A DNA stretch of 64,000 nt from NCBI RefSeq assembly GCF_026914265.1, contig NC_069136.1, positions 57,535,492-57,599,491 on the forward strand, given 5' to 3'. The position numbers were made by a program, and so were the translations under genes. Origin of the DNA: Mya arenaria (lineage: Eukaryota; Mollusca; Bivalvia; Myida; Myidae). Below are positions 11,906 to 24,790 of this stretch, piece after piece (the stretch's first letter is position 1; the number at the start of each line of letters is the position of its first letter). The notes under the pieces are model-generated. The model worked only from the letters and a program-made list of their open reading frames with translations. It made no database searches and had not been told where the DNA came from.

Positions 11906-13611
11906 GCTTTTGAAGTATACATGTAAAATATAATATGAATATGAATTATTCATGCGACAACGTGTGACGTCAGTTATGAATTAACTAAAACGGAAGTAAA
12001 CATCCGCCATTTTGTAACAAGTAAGCGGTTTAACTGTTGAACTGGTAAATATGATTTTTGTTCATGGAACTATTTATTTAAGGGCACTCAATCACTGTCA
12101 CTATCGATTGTACGAATCCGTCTACGTTTGTTTTTCTGTGGCGATCTGTCGTAGGGGTTAGTAGTGATGTAACAGTTTAGTCGCTGAGCAATTTGAAGGG
12201 TTTGTGGAAATTACTTAGGAATATGGTTGCAATATTGGATTGCATTGGGGCTGATATGTCATCCGATCGAGCCAGTACTGCCAACTTTTTATTGCTTAAC
12301 ATTTCTTTACTTCATTAAGAATTGCTGTCATATTGAACTGAAAAATACCACCATTTCAACTATTATTTATATATCATAAGTAAACCAGGTCAATTTAAAT
12401 TTAAACTCGGAATGGCGGAAATTACCGAACATGTATGATCGAAAAAAGAAGTCCCGGTCTAGTGTGTAATTTCGGAAACAGAATGCTACAGTGTGCAATA
12501 CGGGATTTTATATCAGATCATTTGTATTTTCAGTTAAAAAATGCAGTATTTTTGACAGAATATTTATAGGTATATTATAAATTGTTTTATTGAACTCATT
12601 ATTAAACATTAAAATTAACGTTATATAATAGTGTATAAAGATAAGAAATTGAGACTAAATACTCATATTAATTTATTTTTCTTAATTGAAACTGCATCTA
12701 GGACCAGGCCAACGGTGTCACAATGTAAGGACAACGGTTTTTTATTTAGTTTAAGGAAACGGCAAAAAAACAAAGGTTCGCAACACAACGTTAGTTCAAC
12801 TTTCACATAAAATACTTTTAAATCATAATAAGATAAGACAACAGGAAAATAGGAACAATTGAATTTTGGAAATAAAGCTGTTACAACATTGTGACAACGT
12901 TATTCAATAAGCTTATAATGACACAGCCTTCAAACAACTTAAACTTACGTTATGTGTTCTTTTTGATATAGCCAATATCGACTTGGTTTGATTTTTGAAA
13001 TAAAGAGAAGCCAATAAATTAAAAACAAATAATAATGTACTGAAAAGTGGAACACCTTAGGTCACAGTCAATTCATACCAAAAAACATTGGTTTAACCAT
13101 TTTTCTAGATTCTTCAAAGTTTTTTTTCATACTTATCACTATAAGTCTGATTTACCTGGTTTCTGAAAAAGTTTTATGATTTTATTTTTTTCCTTTTGAA
13201 CGTTTTAAATATGACCTTAACCCTTTTTAGGTCAACAAGCAGGGTTTTATGCAGATATTTTAATATTAGATGATAAAACATATTTTACGGATGATTTAAG
13301 CAAATCATCAAAGATTAAGGGCTTGAAGTTCACGAATTAATTTTTTTCTAATTCTTATTCATGTTTTCGCCTCATTCAAATATTATTTCTCACTAAAATA
13401 TCAGATTTTCTGCATGTTAAAAGACATACATAATGTGATATGAAACCGGAAAAATAATTAGTTTGTGCATTATATTTCCCCAAATTTAGTATTTTTCCTC
13501 TATCAGTATGTGACTTTTAATATAATGATATACATGTACAGTTTCAATTAGGAATTTCCTACCTTAATTTAATTGACGCGTCAACAAAATGTTTTACAAG
13601 GAAGTCAGGTT
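11906..13611. other. Unassigned AT-rich spacer
   Basis: I see no coding exon, RNA gene or shared repeat. A CpG-containing patch near 11960-12020 (GTGACGTCA, CCGCCATTTTG) resembles a CRE/YY1-type promoter element, but no gene follows it. Confidence 0.4.
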
Positions 13612-13690
13612 TATAATGGTGGCGTTAAGGAGTAATAGGGAAATGGACGTGAAACTACATGAGGAAGAACTATGGGAGGCAAATAAATTG
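13612..13690 (+). pseudogene. Fossil 5' end of a further propeller gene copy
   Basis: GTTTATAATGGTGGCGTTAA followed by GGAGTAATAGGGAAATGGAC and CATGAGGAAGAACTATGGGA matches the start of copy C (MATFRSNRRLD...LHEDDLL). The frame reads MVALRSNREMDVKLHEEELWEA and then stops. No propeller blades follow. It is either a remnant of a fifth copy or a stranded first coding segment. Confidence 0.5.
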
Positions 13691-14860
13691 CTTTTTTTAA
13701 TTATCTGAATCTAAACTTAAGGTATTAGCCGTGTAATACACACTTTTAAAAAAGCTTTAACCGACAACATAGTTATAATCACGGTGCAATATGCGACTTT
13801 TATCCAAATTTTGAAGATTTTTTACAGTGAATTAAAAAAGTTATTTATGTTTCATTACACCCACCCCCAAACTCCAAGGGCTACAAAGAGCGACAAGTAA
13901 ATATTTTGTCTATTATTAATTTTTTTCGCATTATCAGAGATTATGAAATAAAAACAACAGTTTCTGGTTAAATAAAGTTCAGTTAACAGAAAACTAAAGT
14001 TCAAACGAACACATTATTGATACACATGGAAATAAATCATTTTGATTGATCTTGTGAGTCTTCAGAAAAGAGCAGTTTTTCGATGTTTGAAAATATATAG
14101 CAGTTTTATAAAATTCATAAAAAATAGTTATATATAAGGCAAGCTGCCGAAATCATTTTAAATATTATCTATGATGTCTATTGAACAATTTAAAAGACAA
14201 TTTATGATAGTTTACCGTCCAGTTTGGAAGAAAATATACATAATGTCATGTAACCATACATTTTTATAGCTAATAAAATGCTTAAAAATCAACCTTTTTC
14301 TTGTAAAAATTAAAAAAGTTTAATTTTACTTATGATTCTTACTCAGAATTCAGAGATAAAAAGAATGAGTGTACTTTTTTAAACTAAAATATGTGAAGAA
14401 ACAAGAATACTAAGCAGGCGGAAAAGCCCCTGCAAAATGTCAGAGTGAAAGTTCTCAACTAATGTTATTTTAATATTATAACATGTAAACACTCTCTGTG
14501 AGTAATTTGATGTCTATCTGTTTTATTTTGTCATTGGTATTCTATCATTTAGATTCTTTCACAATAATTCTTCACTCTTCAACATTTGAAGTTTGGTCTG
14601 TTCCCATGCGTATGTACTTGAAGTGTGTGCACAGATGATAACTACTCAATGCTGAGTCAATGCTGATTTGGTTTCATGCCCCTTCAGGTACTTTACCCAT
14701 CTAGAATGTTTAGTGGTGTAAAGGAAAAAAGTTGTACTTTAAAGCCTTACATATACAAAATAAAATATAAACAGTTTAATATTTCTCGACATTATTTAAA
14801 AAAAAACAAGCTGATACATACATGTATATATAAAGAAAATTATTAAATTCATCAATAAAA
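13691..14860. other. Unassigned AT-rich spacer
   Basis: Nothing recognisable was found beyond homopolymer runs. Confidence 0.4.
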
Positions 14861-14861
14861 T

Positions 14862-14926
14862 TCATCATCATCATCATCATCATTATCATCATCATCATCA
14901 TCATCATTATCATCACGACCACCACC
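14862..14926. repeat. (ATC)n microsatellite
   Basis: TCATCATCATCAT runs are interrupted by single ATT variants, about 65 bp in total. Confidence 0.9.
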
Positions 14927-15002
14927 ATTTGATTATTGAATACAGTGTGTTTATAAAAACAAAAACCAAGTCAAAAATGTTTTATATCAAATACTCACAT
15001 CA

Positions 15003-15097
15003 TCTCCATCAGATGCGACTGCCTTGTGGATAGACATGGCTGTAAAATCCCCTCTCAAGGATCCGACATAGTATTTAATGCAGGCTGGAATTCTTCA
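15003..15097 (-). CDS. Candidate orphan exon, unknown product
   Basis: On the minus strand the frame reads IPACIKYYVGSLRGDFTAM then SIHKAVASDGDD, and runs straight into a good donor site (GATGAT|GTGAGT). The composition is protein-like and differs from the AT-rich surroundings. I find no convincing acceptor with a pyrimidine tract on its 5' side and no partner exon. It could be an isolated exon of a gene, a transposon fragment or chance. Confidence 0.2.
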
Positions 15098-16293
15098 TAA
15101 TCCAGTGTTGTTGACTTAGTAATATTCAGTCATTTTCTTGCCTGAAAGTAATTAGACTTCTGATTATCATCCAGCAGAAACTACCACCTTAAAATACAAA
15201 TACACAAGTATTATGCATTCTGCACTTATATCCGATTTAGCCAAAAGTAAGGGGTGGTAGGCACAAATGAATAGTTGTTGTGCATATGGTTAATAATGAT
15301 TCACGACAGTCTGGGGTTTTAACGAGACCAACACCAAGCAAATGAATGTCGCTAGTGTCCAAGCAGTCGTGGCTTCAAGCCCCAAACCACGTACAACTTT
15401 TTCTCACAGGTTAATTTTGAAAATATGCATTTTGTAAACAATAAACGGGTATATACATGTATTATGGTATGTTAAAATTGGGCAAGTACCAAAACACACC
15501 ATTTTTAAACTCAATATTAAGTCTAATATTTTTCTAAGATAAAACAATCAAATTAAAGATTACATACTCATACCATATACATAAATAATGTACATAAGTA
15601 CATATAAAAATATTTAACATGTACATAAGTACAATGTACATGTAAAATATGAAACATGTACATGTAAAATATGTAACATGTACATAAGTACACGAAAAAA
15701 TATGAACATGCTGTCTTAACATTTAGCTTATAAAATGATTTAAGAATTCAAAAGATAAATTAAAAAAAAACATTTTTGAACACATCAACGTACAAAACTG
15801 CTCAAGGATACTTACATTCATAGTCCTTTGATATGAATATCTGAATATATCCCAGTTCCATGCTGTTTGTTGACAGTTCGTTTTTTCGACAGAAAATCTT
15901 CTCTTACGCGTATAATTCACGTATAATCCATGTTTTACTGTATTGACTTAAATCGTTAGATGTATCGTAATCAACTGTCAGCGTGCCCTTTTAGTGTTTA
16001 TTTCTTTTAAACGTATATTCATGAGAAAAACATCAACTAATTTCCAAATACTACGATGTAGAAATTCCATTATTGACCTATGAATAGCGGGGAAACAGCT
16101 TCTGTTTCTAAAAATAGTAACATCCAGTGCAGGCCGAATACGCCCGATGTTCGTCACGATCTGTTACGGCGAGTGGCGATATATGTCGATGTTACCCGAT
16201 GTTTCCCAAGTTGTATTACATGGCTAATACCTTCATACATACGGTGTAAGCATCCACAGTGTCATAAGACAACTCATTTTGAAATGATATAGA

Positions 16294-17289
16294 ATGGCAA
16301 CGTTTGACGTGAAACAAGGAAACGAAGAAGCGTGGTATATATCAGGAATGTGTTTGATATCTGATGAAAAACATAACTATCTTGTTGTTGCTGATGCCAA
16401 TACAAACAGTTTGAAGCTCATCAATCTGGACTGCGATAAAATTGATCAGAAAGTCATCCTTCCGAAAGCGCCACGTTCTGTCGTAGCCTTGTCAAATGGT
16501 TGTATTGCAGTAACCATCCTGAGCCAGGAGCAAGTTTCTATACAGTTCTACTGATTAAAGGAGTCTGTATTGAAACTTCAGTTGGTTCCGATTCTAGATA
16601 AAAAAAAGGCAGGGTAATTGTCAAATTAGAGAACTGTTACGGTTTGGATGTCGTCGAAAACTACATGATTGTTACGATCTGTCCTCCAACGAAGGACGAA
16701 AAAGGGGGAGCAGAAAGTGAAGAAGAGAAAAAGGAGTTGGAATACACTGCCGGCATTGTTTTTTAAGTATGAAGGAGATAAACTCACCCTACTTCATACT
16801 TTTTCTCTGGAAAAAATGAATTATTCTAAATCTGGCAGACCGGTTTATGTTAAGGGTGTGTCGTTACCCAACGGAAAGCGCGGTTTTTTAACATCCGACG
16901 TTACTGATCGTCAGGTTTCCATGTACCAGTATACCGAAGATGAAAATGACGAAGAACATATTATTTTGCTGTGGAAACAGAGGGATGAATGTCTTAACCT
17001 TAAAGAACCAAGATGCATGGATTCACTCGATAAGGACACTCTTCTAGCGATTGGCAGGCTATTTGGAAATGTAGCTGTACTAAAAATTTACAATGAGTGT
17101 TTGAAGTTTGAGCGCAATGTGATCAAAGATATGATAAGCCCTTGTTCATCTTGCTTCTTGCCTGATCGGAAGGAAATATTCATCAGCTGTTCTAATATTA
17201 AAGAGGAGCGTTTTGATAGGGATGCACTTGAACAGTGGGAAAGCAATCAAAGGTTTATACAGGTCTGGAAAATTAATGATGATAAATAG
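16294..17289 (+). pseudogene. Propeller copy A': decayed duplicate
   Basis: It is nearly identical to copy A from WYISGMCLISDEKHN to the end QVWKINDDK. The frame is broken at 16552-16554, where a codon that reads AGA in copy A has become TGA. It is further damaged by indels near 16600-16615 (an A-run expansion) and around 16757-16765, where one extra T restores the downstream frame. The second half (16669-17289) is open to the original stop. It also lacks the TATA-like motif of copy A. A translated product would be an 86-residue fragment. Confidence 0.88.
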
Positions 17290-17768
17290 AATCAATAAGC
17301 TTTTTCTATTTAAATACTTTTGTGAGAACCAATGTTCATATTAATATAAACAAGAAATATTGACCAAGGTAATTGATATAATTCTCAATAGTTGAGATTT
17401 ACCTTGAGATGTGAACTTGACTTTGAAAATGGATTTTGAGGTCGATTAATTCGCATCACCCCATCAGATGTGTTTTAGTTATTGATAAGGGAGTCACGGA
17501 ATATTGTGGCAAATGCAATTGTTTCACGGATTTTTTTTTTATACATTTCGATACGATTTTGTTAATAGTTTTACCTGGAATGAATGTAAAACTATCATTG
17601 CAGTTCGAAAAATGTTCCACCTATTCGAGATTTGAATTCAAAATATCAGTATTGTTAGGAAGCAAAACAATATTAAAACACTGTATAGTAAACGTAGTAA
17701 TACTGTATTACTATTGAAGAAAAAAAGTTAATAAGTCTTATTTTGTGACTGTTCCTATAACTTAACAC

Positions 17769-18018
17769 TGGGCCGATTGTTCAGAACATTGTTAAAGTTA
17801 AGAAGGTGAAAAACATTTCTACTTTTAATTTTTAGAAAATGGAAACACCTGTGATCTGTAGTGTTCCTAACATTATTTGAGAGGACGGTTTCAGGGTTTT
17901 AGCTGTTCTATTTTAAGTTCAATATAGTTTAACAAACTAAACTATTTAACAGTTGAAAGTTAACAACGATCTCGTTAATCACGTTGTTAACTTTAAGAAA
18001 GTTCTGAAAAATCGGTCT
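17769..18018. mobile_element. Foldback MITE, family 5 (copy in A' block)
   Basis: This is the duplicate of 8028-8263 with the same inverted ends (GGGCCGATTGTTCAGAAC, and AGAAAGTTCTGAAAAATCGG at the right). It was present before the A/A' duplication. Confidence 0.8.
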
Positions 18019-18044
18019 ATGTTATGTCATTTACTTCATTACAG

Positions 18045-18560
18045 TGTTGAAATATATCGTAGATGACAATTTTGTGTGGAGAAATATCGTAAAATGCAAA
18101 TTATGTTTCGAATTATATCGTAGATGACAAAAATGTCATGAAACATATCGAAGATGACAATTATGTGTCGGCATATATCGTAGATGATAGTTATGTGTCG
18201 AAATACATCGCAGATGACAATAATGTGTCGAAATATATCGTAGATGACAACCATAAGTCGACATAAATAGAAAACTACAATTATGTGTCAACATACATAG
18301 CAGACGACAATTATGTGACGATATATATCGTAGATGACAATTATGTGTATACATACATCGTAGATGACAATTATGTGTCGAAATATATCGTACATGACCA
18401 TTATGTGTCAAAATATATCGATGATGACAAATATGTGTAGAAACATATCGTCGATGGCAATTATGTGTCGAAATATATTTTAGATGACAGTCATATGTAT
18501 ACACATGTCGAAGATAATAATAATGTGTCAAAATATATCGTTTATGACAATATTGATCTG
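18045..18560. repeat. 30-bp minisatellite, downstream of copy A'
   Basis: About 17 units of the same 30-bp repeat as 8285-8632, expanded relative to that copy. The minus strand is open for 149 codons (18136-18585) reading repeated RYISTHNCHL-like decamers. This is a consequence of the 30-bp period and the lack of stops in one frame, so I do not call it a gene. Confidence 0.9.
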
Positions 18561-20084
18561 CAAATAATATTATATGATGTTCCATACTAACTCATTTGTA
18601 CGTGAAGTGTTTACATCTTTGTACTGTTCTATGAATATATAGAGTCATTAAACTATGTTGAAAGATAGAGCAGCATGTGTAACCAGTTGCATTTACTGCT
18701 CCTATTTGTCTCTCAAAATGTGAACTGCAATGATAGTAAACCAATACGTGTTAGTAGACGCTAACGAAACCAGTGTAATTAATATTTGTTCGGTAAAATA
18801 AAATTAATATCAGCGCCTATTTAGGAGGATAACATGTACAATTATTCCTCGAAAGGTTAATGTCAACCTCGCCTTACTCCTCGGTTCACTTTTACTTTCT
18901 CGGGTAGTATTATACGCTATCACTATTAAAAAGAAGAATTAGGATGCCTGTAGAAAAAAATTATAACTAAGAACTTTTTTGAAGACATCGTGGTTTTCTA
19001 TTGAACATGTTGATCAATTTTACTGTTTTGTTTTGCAAATATGTTCATTTGTAAAGAACTTTCACATATACGCATACCAGTTTAATAATATACTTGAAGG
19101 ACAGATGTCTACTTCATGACAGGACGAGTATATGTGTGTTTGTGTTCCTTTCGAAACCCGGTCAATCGGTTCGCTAGATAAAGCAAATAATCAACGAGAT
19201 AGCAAAGGAGGTTTTTATATGTCAAATATACGAACTTATCGGTCAATCGGTTCGTTAAATAAAGCCAACGAAATAGCAAGGCCTTTTTACTGAGTCAAAT
19301 ACATGATCTATTCGGGTCCATGTTTGAAGTATACTCGTACTGTAATTTCAAGGACAATGTCCTGTTGTCAGGCACTTTTGCCAACATTGACTTGGAACGG
19401 TTAAGACATTGGTAACAGTATTTACATAACATATAACATACAATGTGTTTTAGGTCGCCATCGATAGTAAATATGTCCAGTTTTAAGAACAAATCAAACA
19501 GTCTTATTATTCTAATGAAAGAAGCAAAACATCGACACGGCATTAGTATTACTCGCATTAACATAATTCAAATTAATATACCCATAGAAAATTATGCACG
19601 ATTTCATGAAATGAAGATTACGTTCTTATCTCAAATGCAGTTATATCTGTATGTCATATTCCTCTCATCAATAAAAACAAGTGCTTATTTAAGGTATTCC
19701 TCAGTGCTATAATCTTTAACGTTTCAAGTCAAGATTGGCAAAAGTGTTTGATAGCATGATATTGTCCTTGAAATTATCACATGAGTGTACCTTATACATG
19801 GACCCGATTAAGTCGTATAGTTGATGTAATCAGACTTCTTCGCTATCTCGTTTTATTATATTCATAACTAACGAGCTGATTGTCCAGATTTGATATGAAA
19901 GAAACCCAGCACATTTATTCGTCATTGAAAACGGGTCTGCCCTTTAAGTCCAAACAAGTACATAGTTTAATAGTGACAAATATTTCTGCTGAAAGTTAAC
20001 TTGTTATGTATTTTTGTATTCTTTCAAATTGAGAAAATGTAGAATGCATTGACAGCCTAAGTCGTGTGTTATATAATGTGTTTT

Positions 20085-20255
20085 TTATATAAAGTATGTA
20101 TGCACAGTGCTGCTTGTGGAGTTTTGTGCTGTTCTTCCATGTTTCTTGTTTGTGATGTTATCTTATATGTCTTTGGCATTTGCCCAGTGCCATTAAACCG
20201 GGTTTATGTTTAAACCTTTTGCTACTGAGCTTGTTTCTGTAGCTTTTCGCATACA
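20085..20255 (+). repeat. Dispersed repeat (copy 2), CTTTGGCATTTGCCC type
   Basis: This is the second copy of the element at 9488-9650: AGTTTTGTGCTGTTCT, GTCTTTGGCATTTGCCC and TTGCTACTGAGCTTGTTTCT. It lies inside sequence that corresponds to about 10765-10790 of the A block, where no such element exists. Confidence 0.7.
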
Positions 20256-21441
20256 TATTGAATCACCAAATCATAAAATGTTTCATTTTGTTAATACATT
20301 TTGAATTTCAATGTTAATCAAGAATAATACAAGTACCATTTGCAACCATATGCAACATATTTTGATTTTTTTAAACATTTCACTTTTTGGCATTCGCCAA
20401 CCACTTTTACACTGTGGAATACCATTAATAAGCACTCGTTTTCACTGCTGTGAGTAATATCAAGAACCCTGAATTTGTAAGATGATGTTTGTTCTCAACT
20501 AACTGAATTGCAGAACGTTGTATTCATGTTTAAATTTTTCAATGAGATGGTAGTATTTTTCAAATCTGCTTTACGTTTATTTTGGTAAATCAGAAGTATG
20601 TCGTTATTGATTATTGTCAGTTGAATGGTAAGACTTTTAACACTAAGCAGATAAGAATTTGTATCGAATTTAATTGGTCGCCCGACATTCATCGGGCCTC
20701 AGTACGTTTAATGTGAAAAACGCATAGTTCTCACTAACCTAATCATGATTTAGTTCAGATGTATGCAAATGCAACATGGCGTTTTGTATTTTGTTATATG
20801 AATTAAGGCGCTGCCTCACGGGCTAAAAGCATTGATAGAATATTCACTCACTCATTCAATACATTATTCGAACAATCATTTAGGTCTTAATCGTGAATCG
20901 TTAAGTGTTATTAGATGATGGATACATTGATTGTATTCTAATCTTAAAATATAGCTTGCTCGTTAATATGTAATTTCTTACATTATAGCCTAACTGAGGC
21001 AGTCGAAGACTACAAATGCACAATTGCGAGGGAAGCGACGTCAACTTAAACGCTTCTGTAAGAGAAGGGAATTCCTGTAATGCACAACTGTTATAAAACA
21101 AAGGCCCCTGATGCTCTACTATAAGGATACTGTAAGGCAACTAAATATTTTTAACTACTTACGTGCAACTATAAAGGAACGGCAGGCCGCTTTCAAAATA
21201 CAAATAAGATATAAGAAAATGCCACCAATGCATTACTTTAGTTTAGCCAATGGTCTCTAACGCGCACTCTAAGGGAACAGTGAACCTGAAGCGTAGGCCA
21301 TAATGTCAGGAAACTGAGGGTCTTAAGTAGTGATGAAACGATAATCGAGTACAATCGATAAATCGTCGTTAACAATGCTATGTCGGCGACAATCGATTGT
21401 GGTTGTTCAAAATCGATGTCGCTAATGTTACTTCCGGTAAC

Positions 21442-21750
21442 TCATTCGGAATTATTCGGCCATTTTTATCGAAAACAACCTCGGATGTATATGGATGGCT
21501 TACTTACTCAGAATTTGGTATGTTTAAGTCCGCTGCAAGTAGATCGCGTAGTAATATAAACTTAATGACTTAACTCTTTGGAATCCTAATTATGTTTGCA
21601 ATAATACACTTCACTGGTAATCAATTTAAACTTAGATCAATAAAAAACAAGCTAAAACACTACATTTAATCAATGATATAATTTAAAAAAAATACGAACT
21701 ACTTCTTCTGATGTACCGGCATACATCCGAGATTGTTTTAAATAATCGGT
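21442..21750 (+). mobile_element. Foldback MITE, family 1 (copy a)
   Basis: It starts ATTCGGAATTATTCGGCCAT and contains the family core CTGCAAGTAGATCGCGTAGT, AACTTAATGACTTAACTC and AAGCTAAAACACTACATTTA. The right inverted end is recognisable but decayed (GAGATTGTTTTAAATAATCGG). It is nested in the hAT-like element. Confidence 0.8.
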
Positions 21751-21965
21751 AACTACGTATTTATTGTTTTATGGTAAAAGTCAAATAAATGTCTTTTTCT
21801 TTCCGTAAATTCTCGTTGAGTTCATTTTAACACGGGAGGTTAATCTCTTACACAAATGTGGTGAATTTAAACACTTTTGCTTAAAAACCTACAAACTCTC
21901 CCAAAATAACAAATTGTTTTTATTTGTTTATATATTTAATAAAAACTTCTTCAATAACATGTCTC

Positions 21966-22032
21966 TATGGTGTAGTGGGTCCGGTCTTACCTGCAAATAC
22001 CGGGGGTCCCGTCTCGATGCAATTTGTTTTTG
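21966..22032 (+). repeat. tRNA-like (SINE-head type) sequence
   Basis: TATGGTGTAGTGGGTCCGG resembles box A and GGGGGTCCCGTCTCGATGC resembles a degraded box B at tRNA-like spacing. The stems do not pair well enough for a functional tRNA. Confidence 0.35.
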
Positions 22033-22502
22033 AAACCTTTTTTGTATCGTTTGTAATAAACTAATTTACTTTGTTTGTTAAAGTATTATGAACTTAAGCT
22101 ATTCTTATGAAATGTTCAATACAACAGGTTATTAAATGTTAAGCTGGATCACAAATATTTATATGCTTGTACATGGATAATATGCTAAGATAACTGATGC
22201 GGTGTGCATCATTTTGTAATTGATGTACAATTATCAAGTATGTTTTTTCGTTAAGTTATTAAAGACAGAAAAAAACTTAAGGAAATGTTTTTACTGTTGC
22301 AAAAAGCATGAGTATAGCATCACACGTACTGATTCCAGGTTTAACTGCCTAACGATCATGATGATACTATGTATAAAGAATCTATTCCTTACTGATATTA
22401 TGAGTATTCGATTATTGTCCGATAGTAAATCGAAATGCTTGGTCCCATTCGATTCTATTATCGATAGCAAATGGAGTCTGATTTTGAAACACTAGTCTTA
22501 AG

Positions 22503-23530
22503 GTATTTAGAAACCGGCCAGTCAGCTACCAAAGGTACATCCACTTCAGTTATTGGCTGACTACTAGTGCTTATGCTTTTGCCCGCGAAGTGGTGTAAAA
22601 TTTCTTGTAATATTCTGAACATTTGGTATACCTAAATATACACAAATTTATATTACTAAGCCGCTGTCTCTTAAGGGCTTGAAGGGTTATTGCCGAAAAC
22701 GTTATATTTAAAGTTAACTAATATCATCGAGTGAGACATACTTAGAGTGAAAGATAAATGTTTGTAAAACAAGAAGCTGGCAGCTTTAGAACAGTCAAAG
22801 ATGCCAAATCTAATCACTAGAAAAACATCATGTTAACTATTGACGCATGTCAAACTAGAGTAGAATTACAAACCATTAGAATCACGTCGTTATTCGGCTA
22901 CAAACAAGCAAGGTACATACTTTCAAAGGCTTATATTTGCGATGGTTACACCTCATTTTTTTAAAATACATTGAAATGTTATGTGAATTTCTATGCAAAA
23001 ATGCCTGCTCCTTCTCTTCCATTCAGCTTTATTAAAATATTGATATTTGAACAAAATAACTCGATCTTGGTTAAATCATTCAAAAACGAAAACGTCCTAC
23101 AGGAGTGAAAAACATCTACATTCTCCTAAAATATGGCATTAAGAGTTAGATCTTCTGGTTTCAGACTGATTGACCACGTGTCGGTGCTGTACCAAAACTT
23201 CTTTGCACATCATTATCTGCAAAGAACCCCAAAAAATGTTATACATAGAATAAAAATGCCATGTGTATGAACTTGCCTATAAATAATCATGTGTGCCATA
23301 CACAACTCATATGTAGTTATAGATGTGATAAATAGTGTAGAAAAGTTCACGAACTGAAACATTTTGAAGACAAGATTCATAAAATATATCCTCTTTTGGA
23401 CAGTTGCAATATGTTTTTAACAATTTCAACGTTAATCACAAGTGTTACCAAGGCATTATGTGTGTATTTAAGTGTACTTATTTATTATTATTTTATCAGA
23501 ATCATAACGTGAGTAACAATATTTTCTGTT
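22503..23530. other. Unassigned spacer
   Basis: No coding exon or shared repeat was recognised. Confidence 0.4.
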
Positions 23531-23536
23531 GTTTCA

Positions 23537-23765
23537 GAAGATTACTGTAATAGATGGAAACTAAGTGTAAATGTAAGTAAATCAAATGTAATTATTTTTT
23601 TAAAAAGGCGAAAACATTAGGAGAAATATAAGATTTTTGTATGAATGGTATGAGGTGGAAATTGTGAATAAAGTAATAGTCTATATCACTGGTGGATCAT
23701 TAAGTACAACGTTTGAGACTTTGTAAGAACAAGCTATGAATACTTTATTTAAGGATTAAAATTCG
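23537..23765 (+). pseudogene. Degraded LINE reverse-transcriptase fragment
   Basis: The plus strand reads DYCNRWKLSVNVSKSNVIIF, a frameshift, then IRFLYEWYEVEIVNKV and GGSLSTTFETL. These match the thumb region of the LINE at 31806-34795 (YCDRWKVSVNSVKTKVLIF, LRFLYNGQELEIVNKF, GGSFSTTFDTL). Stops and frame changes show it is dead. The A/T-rich stretch to about 24250 may be the 3' tail of the same insertion. Confidence 0.75.
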
Positions 23766-24662
23766 AAATGTTGCATTTTATTTTAGCAGAAATGTAGATT
23801 TAAATAAATGTAAATATAAGTATAAAAATACGACGTGTTGCATTTTATTGGGGTATGGTATGCAATGGGGCTGTTCAAAATGGGTGTAGTCCGAAGGCAA
23901 CATGTCTTTTTATACTTATATTTATGTATATGCAAATTTGTTAAATGTGGAATCAGCAATGTTTATCCACAAGGCTTTTGAACTAAAATAATCATGTTCT
24001 ATTATTGATTATGTTATATCATACATTATAATGATATTTGTAACCACTATCTCCTTTTTATGATTATTTTATTAACTATATGTACTTTATATGTATAAGT
24101 TATACTTTGTAAGAACAATGTTTGTATTCATGTATTCATATGCTTCATTTGTGACCAACGATCGATTGACATTTTAATATAAATTAGGAATTACATTGAT
24201 GTATGCTCATGGGCTTATGGTCCTTTATGTATTTGAATAAGCTGTGAAACTATAATGGTTAAAGTTTCAACATCAGTTACTGGAAATGCTTTGAAACCAG
24301 CTGGCTCTCACTCGCACCATTATAACCGCATAATAGATGTACTTCCTGTTAATTGACAATCACATCATTTTAAAAGCTCTTCAACAACGTGTGGGAGAAT
24401 GGAATGTTTGCTGAATGCGGCCCTTCCAGTTTTAATATCATTTTCGATAATAATTAAAACAATAAAAAATTAAATGTCAGACAAAATCACATTTTTTGAA
24501 AGTGCTTTCCTTTTACCTTGAAAAGTTTCTACAGGAGAAAATATTTCAATTAGTCGCAAAAATCTAAGAGCGTTTTATCCAATACCGGATGCAACCATTG
24601 TGGCCGATCAGGGAAAACATTTCTTGTTTTGTGGCATACTGAATAATGAACAAATAAATAGG

Positions 24663-24681
24663 GTTGTTGTTGTTGTTGTTC
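24663..24681. repeat. (GTT)n microsatellite
   Basis: Six or seven GTT units. Confidence 0.8.
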
Positions 24682-24790
24682 GCTACGTGCAATTAACACA
24701 TTATTTTCACTCCAAGAATCTCCTGGTTGGAGCCGTGGTCAATGCTAGTGCGTGTTTAGATACTTCGTAAATACACGTTGACCTTGTTAC

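Larger units (their letters stand above)
21328..22494. mobile_element. hAT-like non-autonomous DNA transposon with 8-bp target duplication
   Basis: The 1167-bp element is flanked by a perfect direct repeat GTCTTAAG (21320-21327 and 22495-22502). Its ends are imperfect inverted repeats: TAGTGATGAAACGATAATCG at the left, and TGATTTTGAAACACTA at the right as read on +. An 8-bp duplication with TAGTG-type ends is the hallmark of the hAT superfamily. No transposase is present. The 91-codon frame at 22220-22495 shows no transposase motif. The interior carries a family-1 MITE and a tRNA-like sequence. The paralogous A block reads GAGGGTCTTTTGGC at the matching point and has no insert. Confidence 0.85.

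Noticed and set aside
18136..18585. 149-codon minus-strand frame as a gene
   Set aside because: It is a translation of the 30-bp minisatellite; no start context, no conservation of the frame in the duplicate beyond the repeat.
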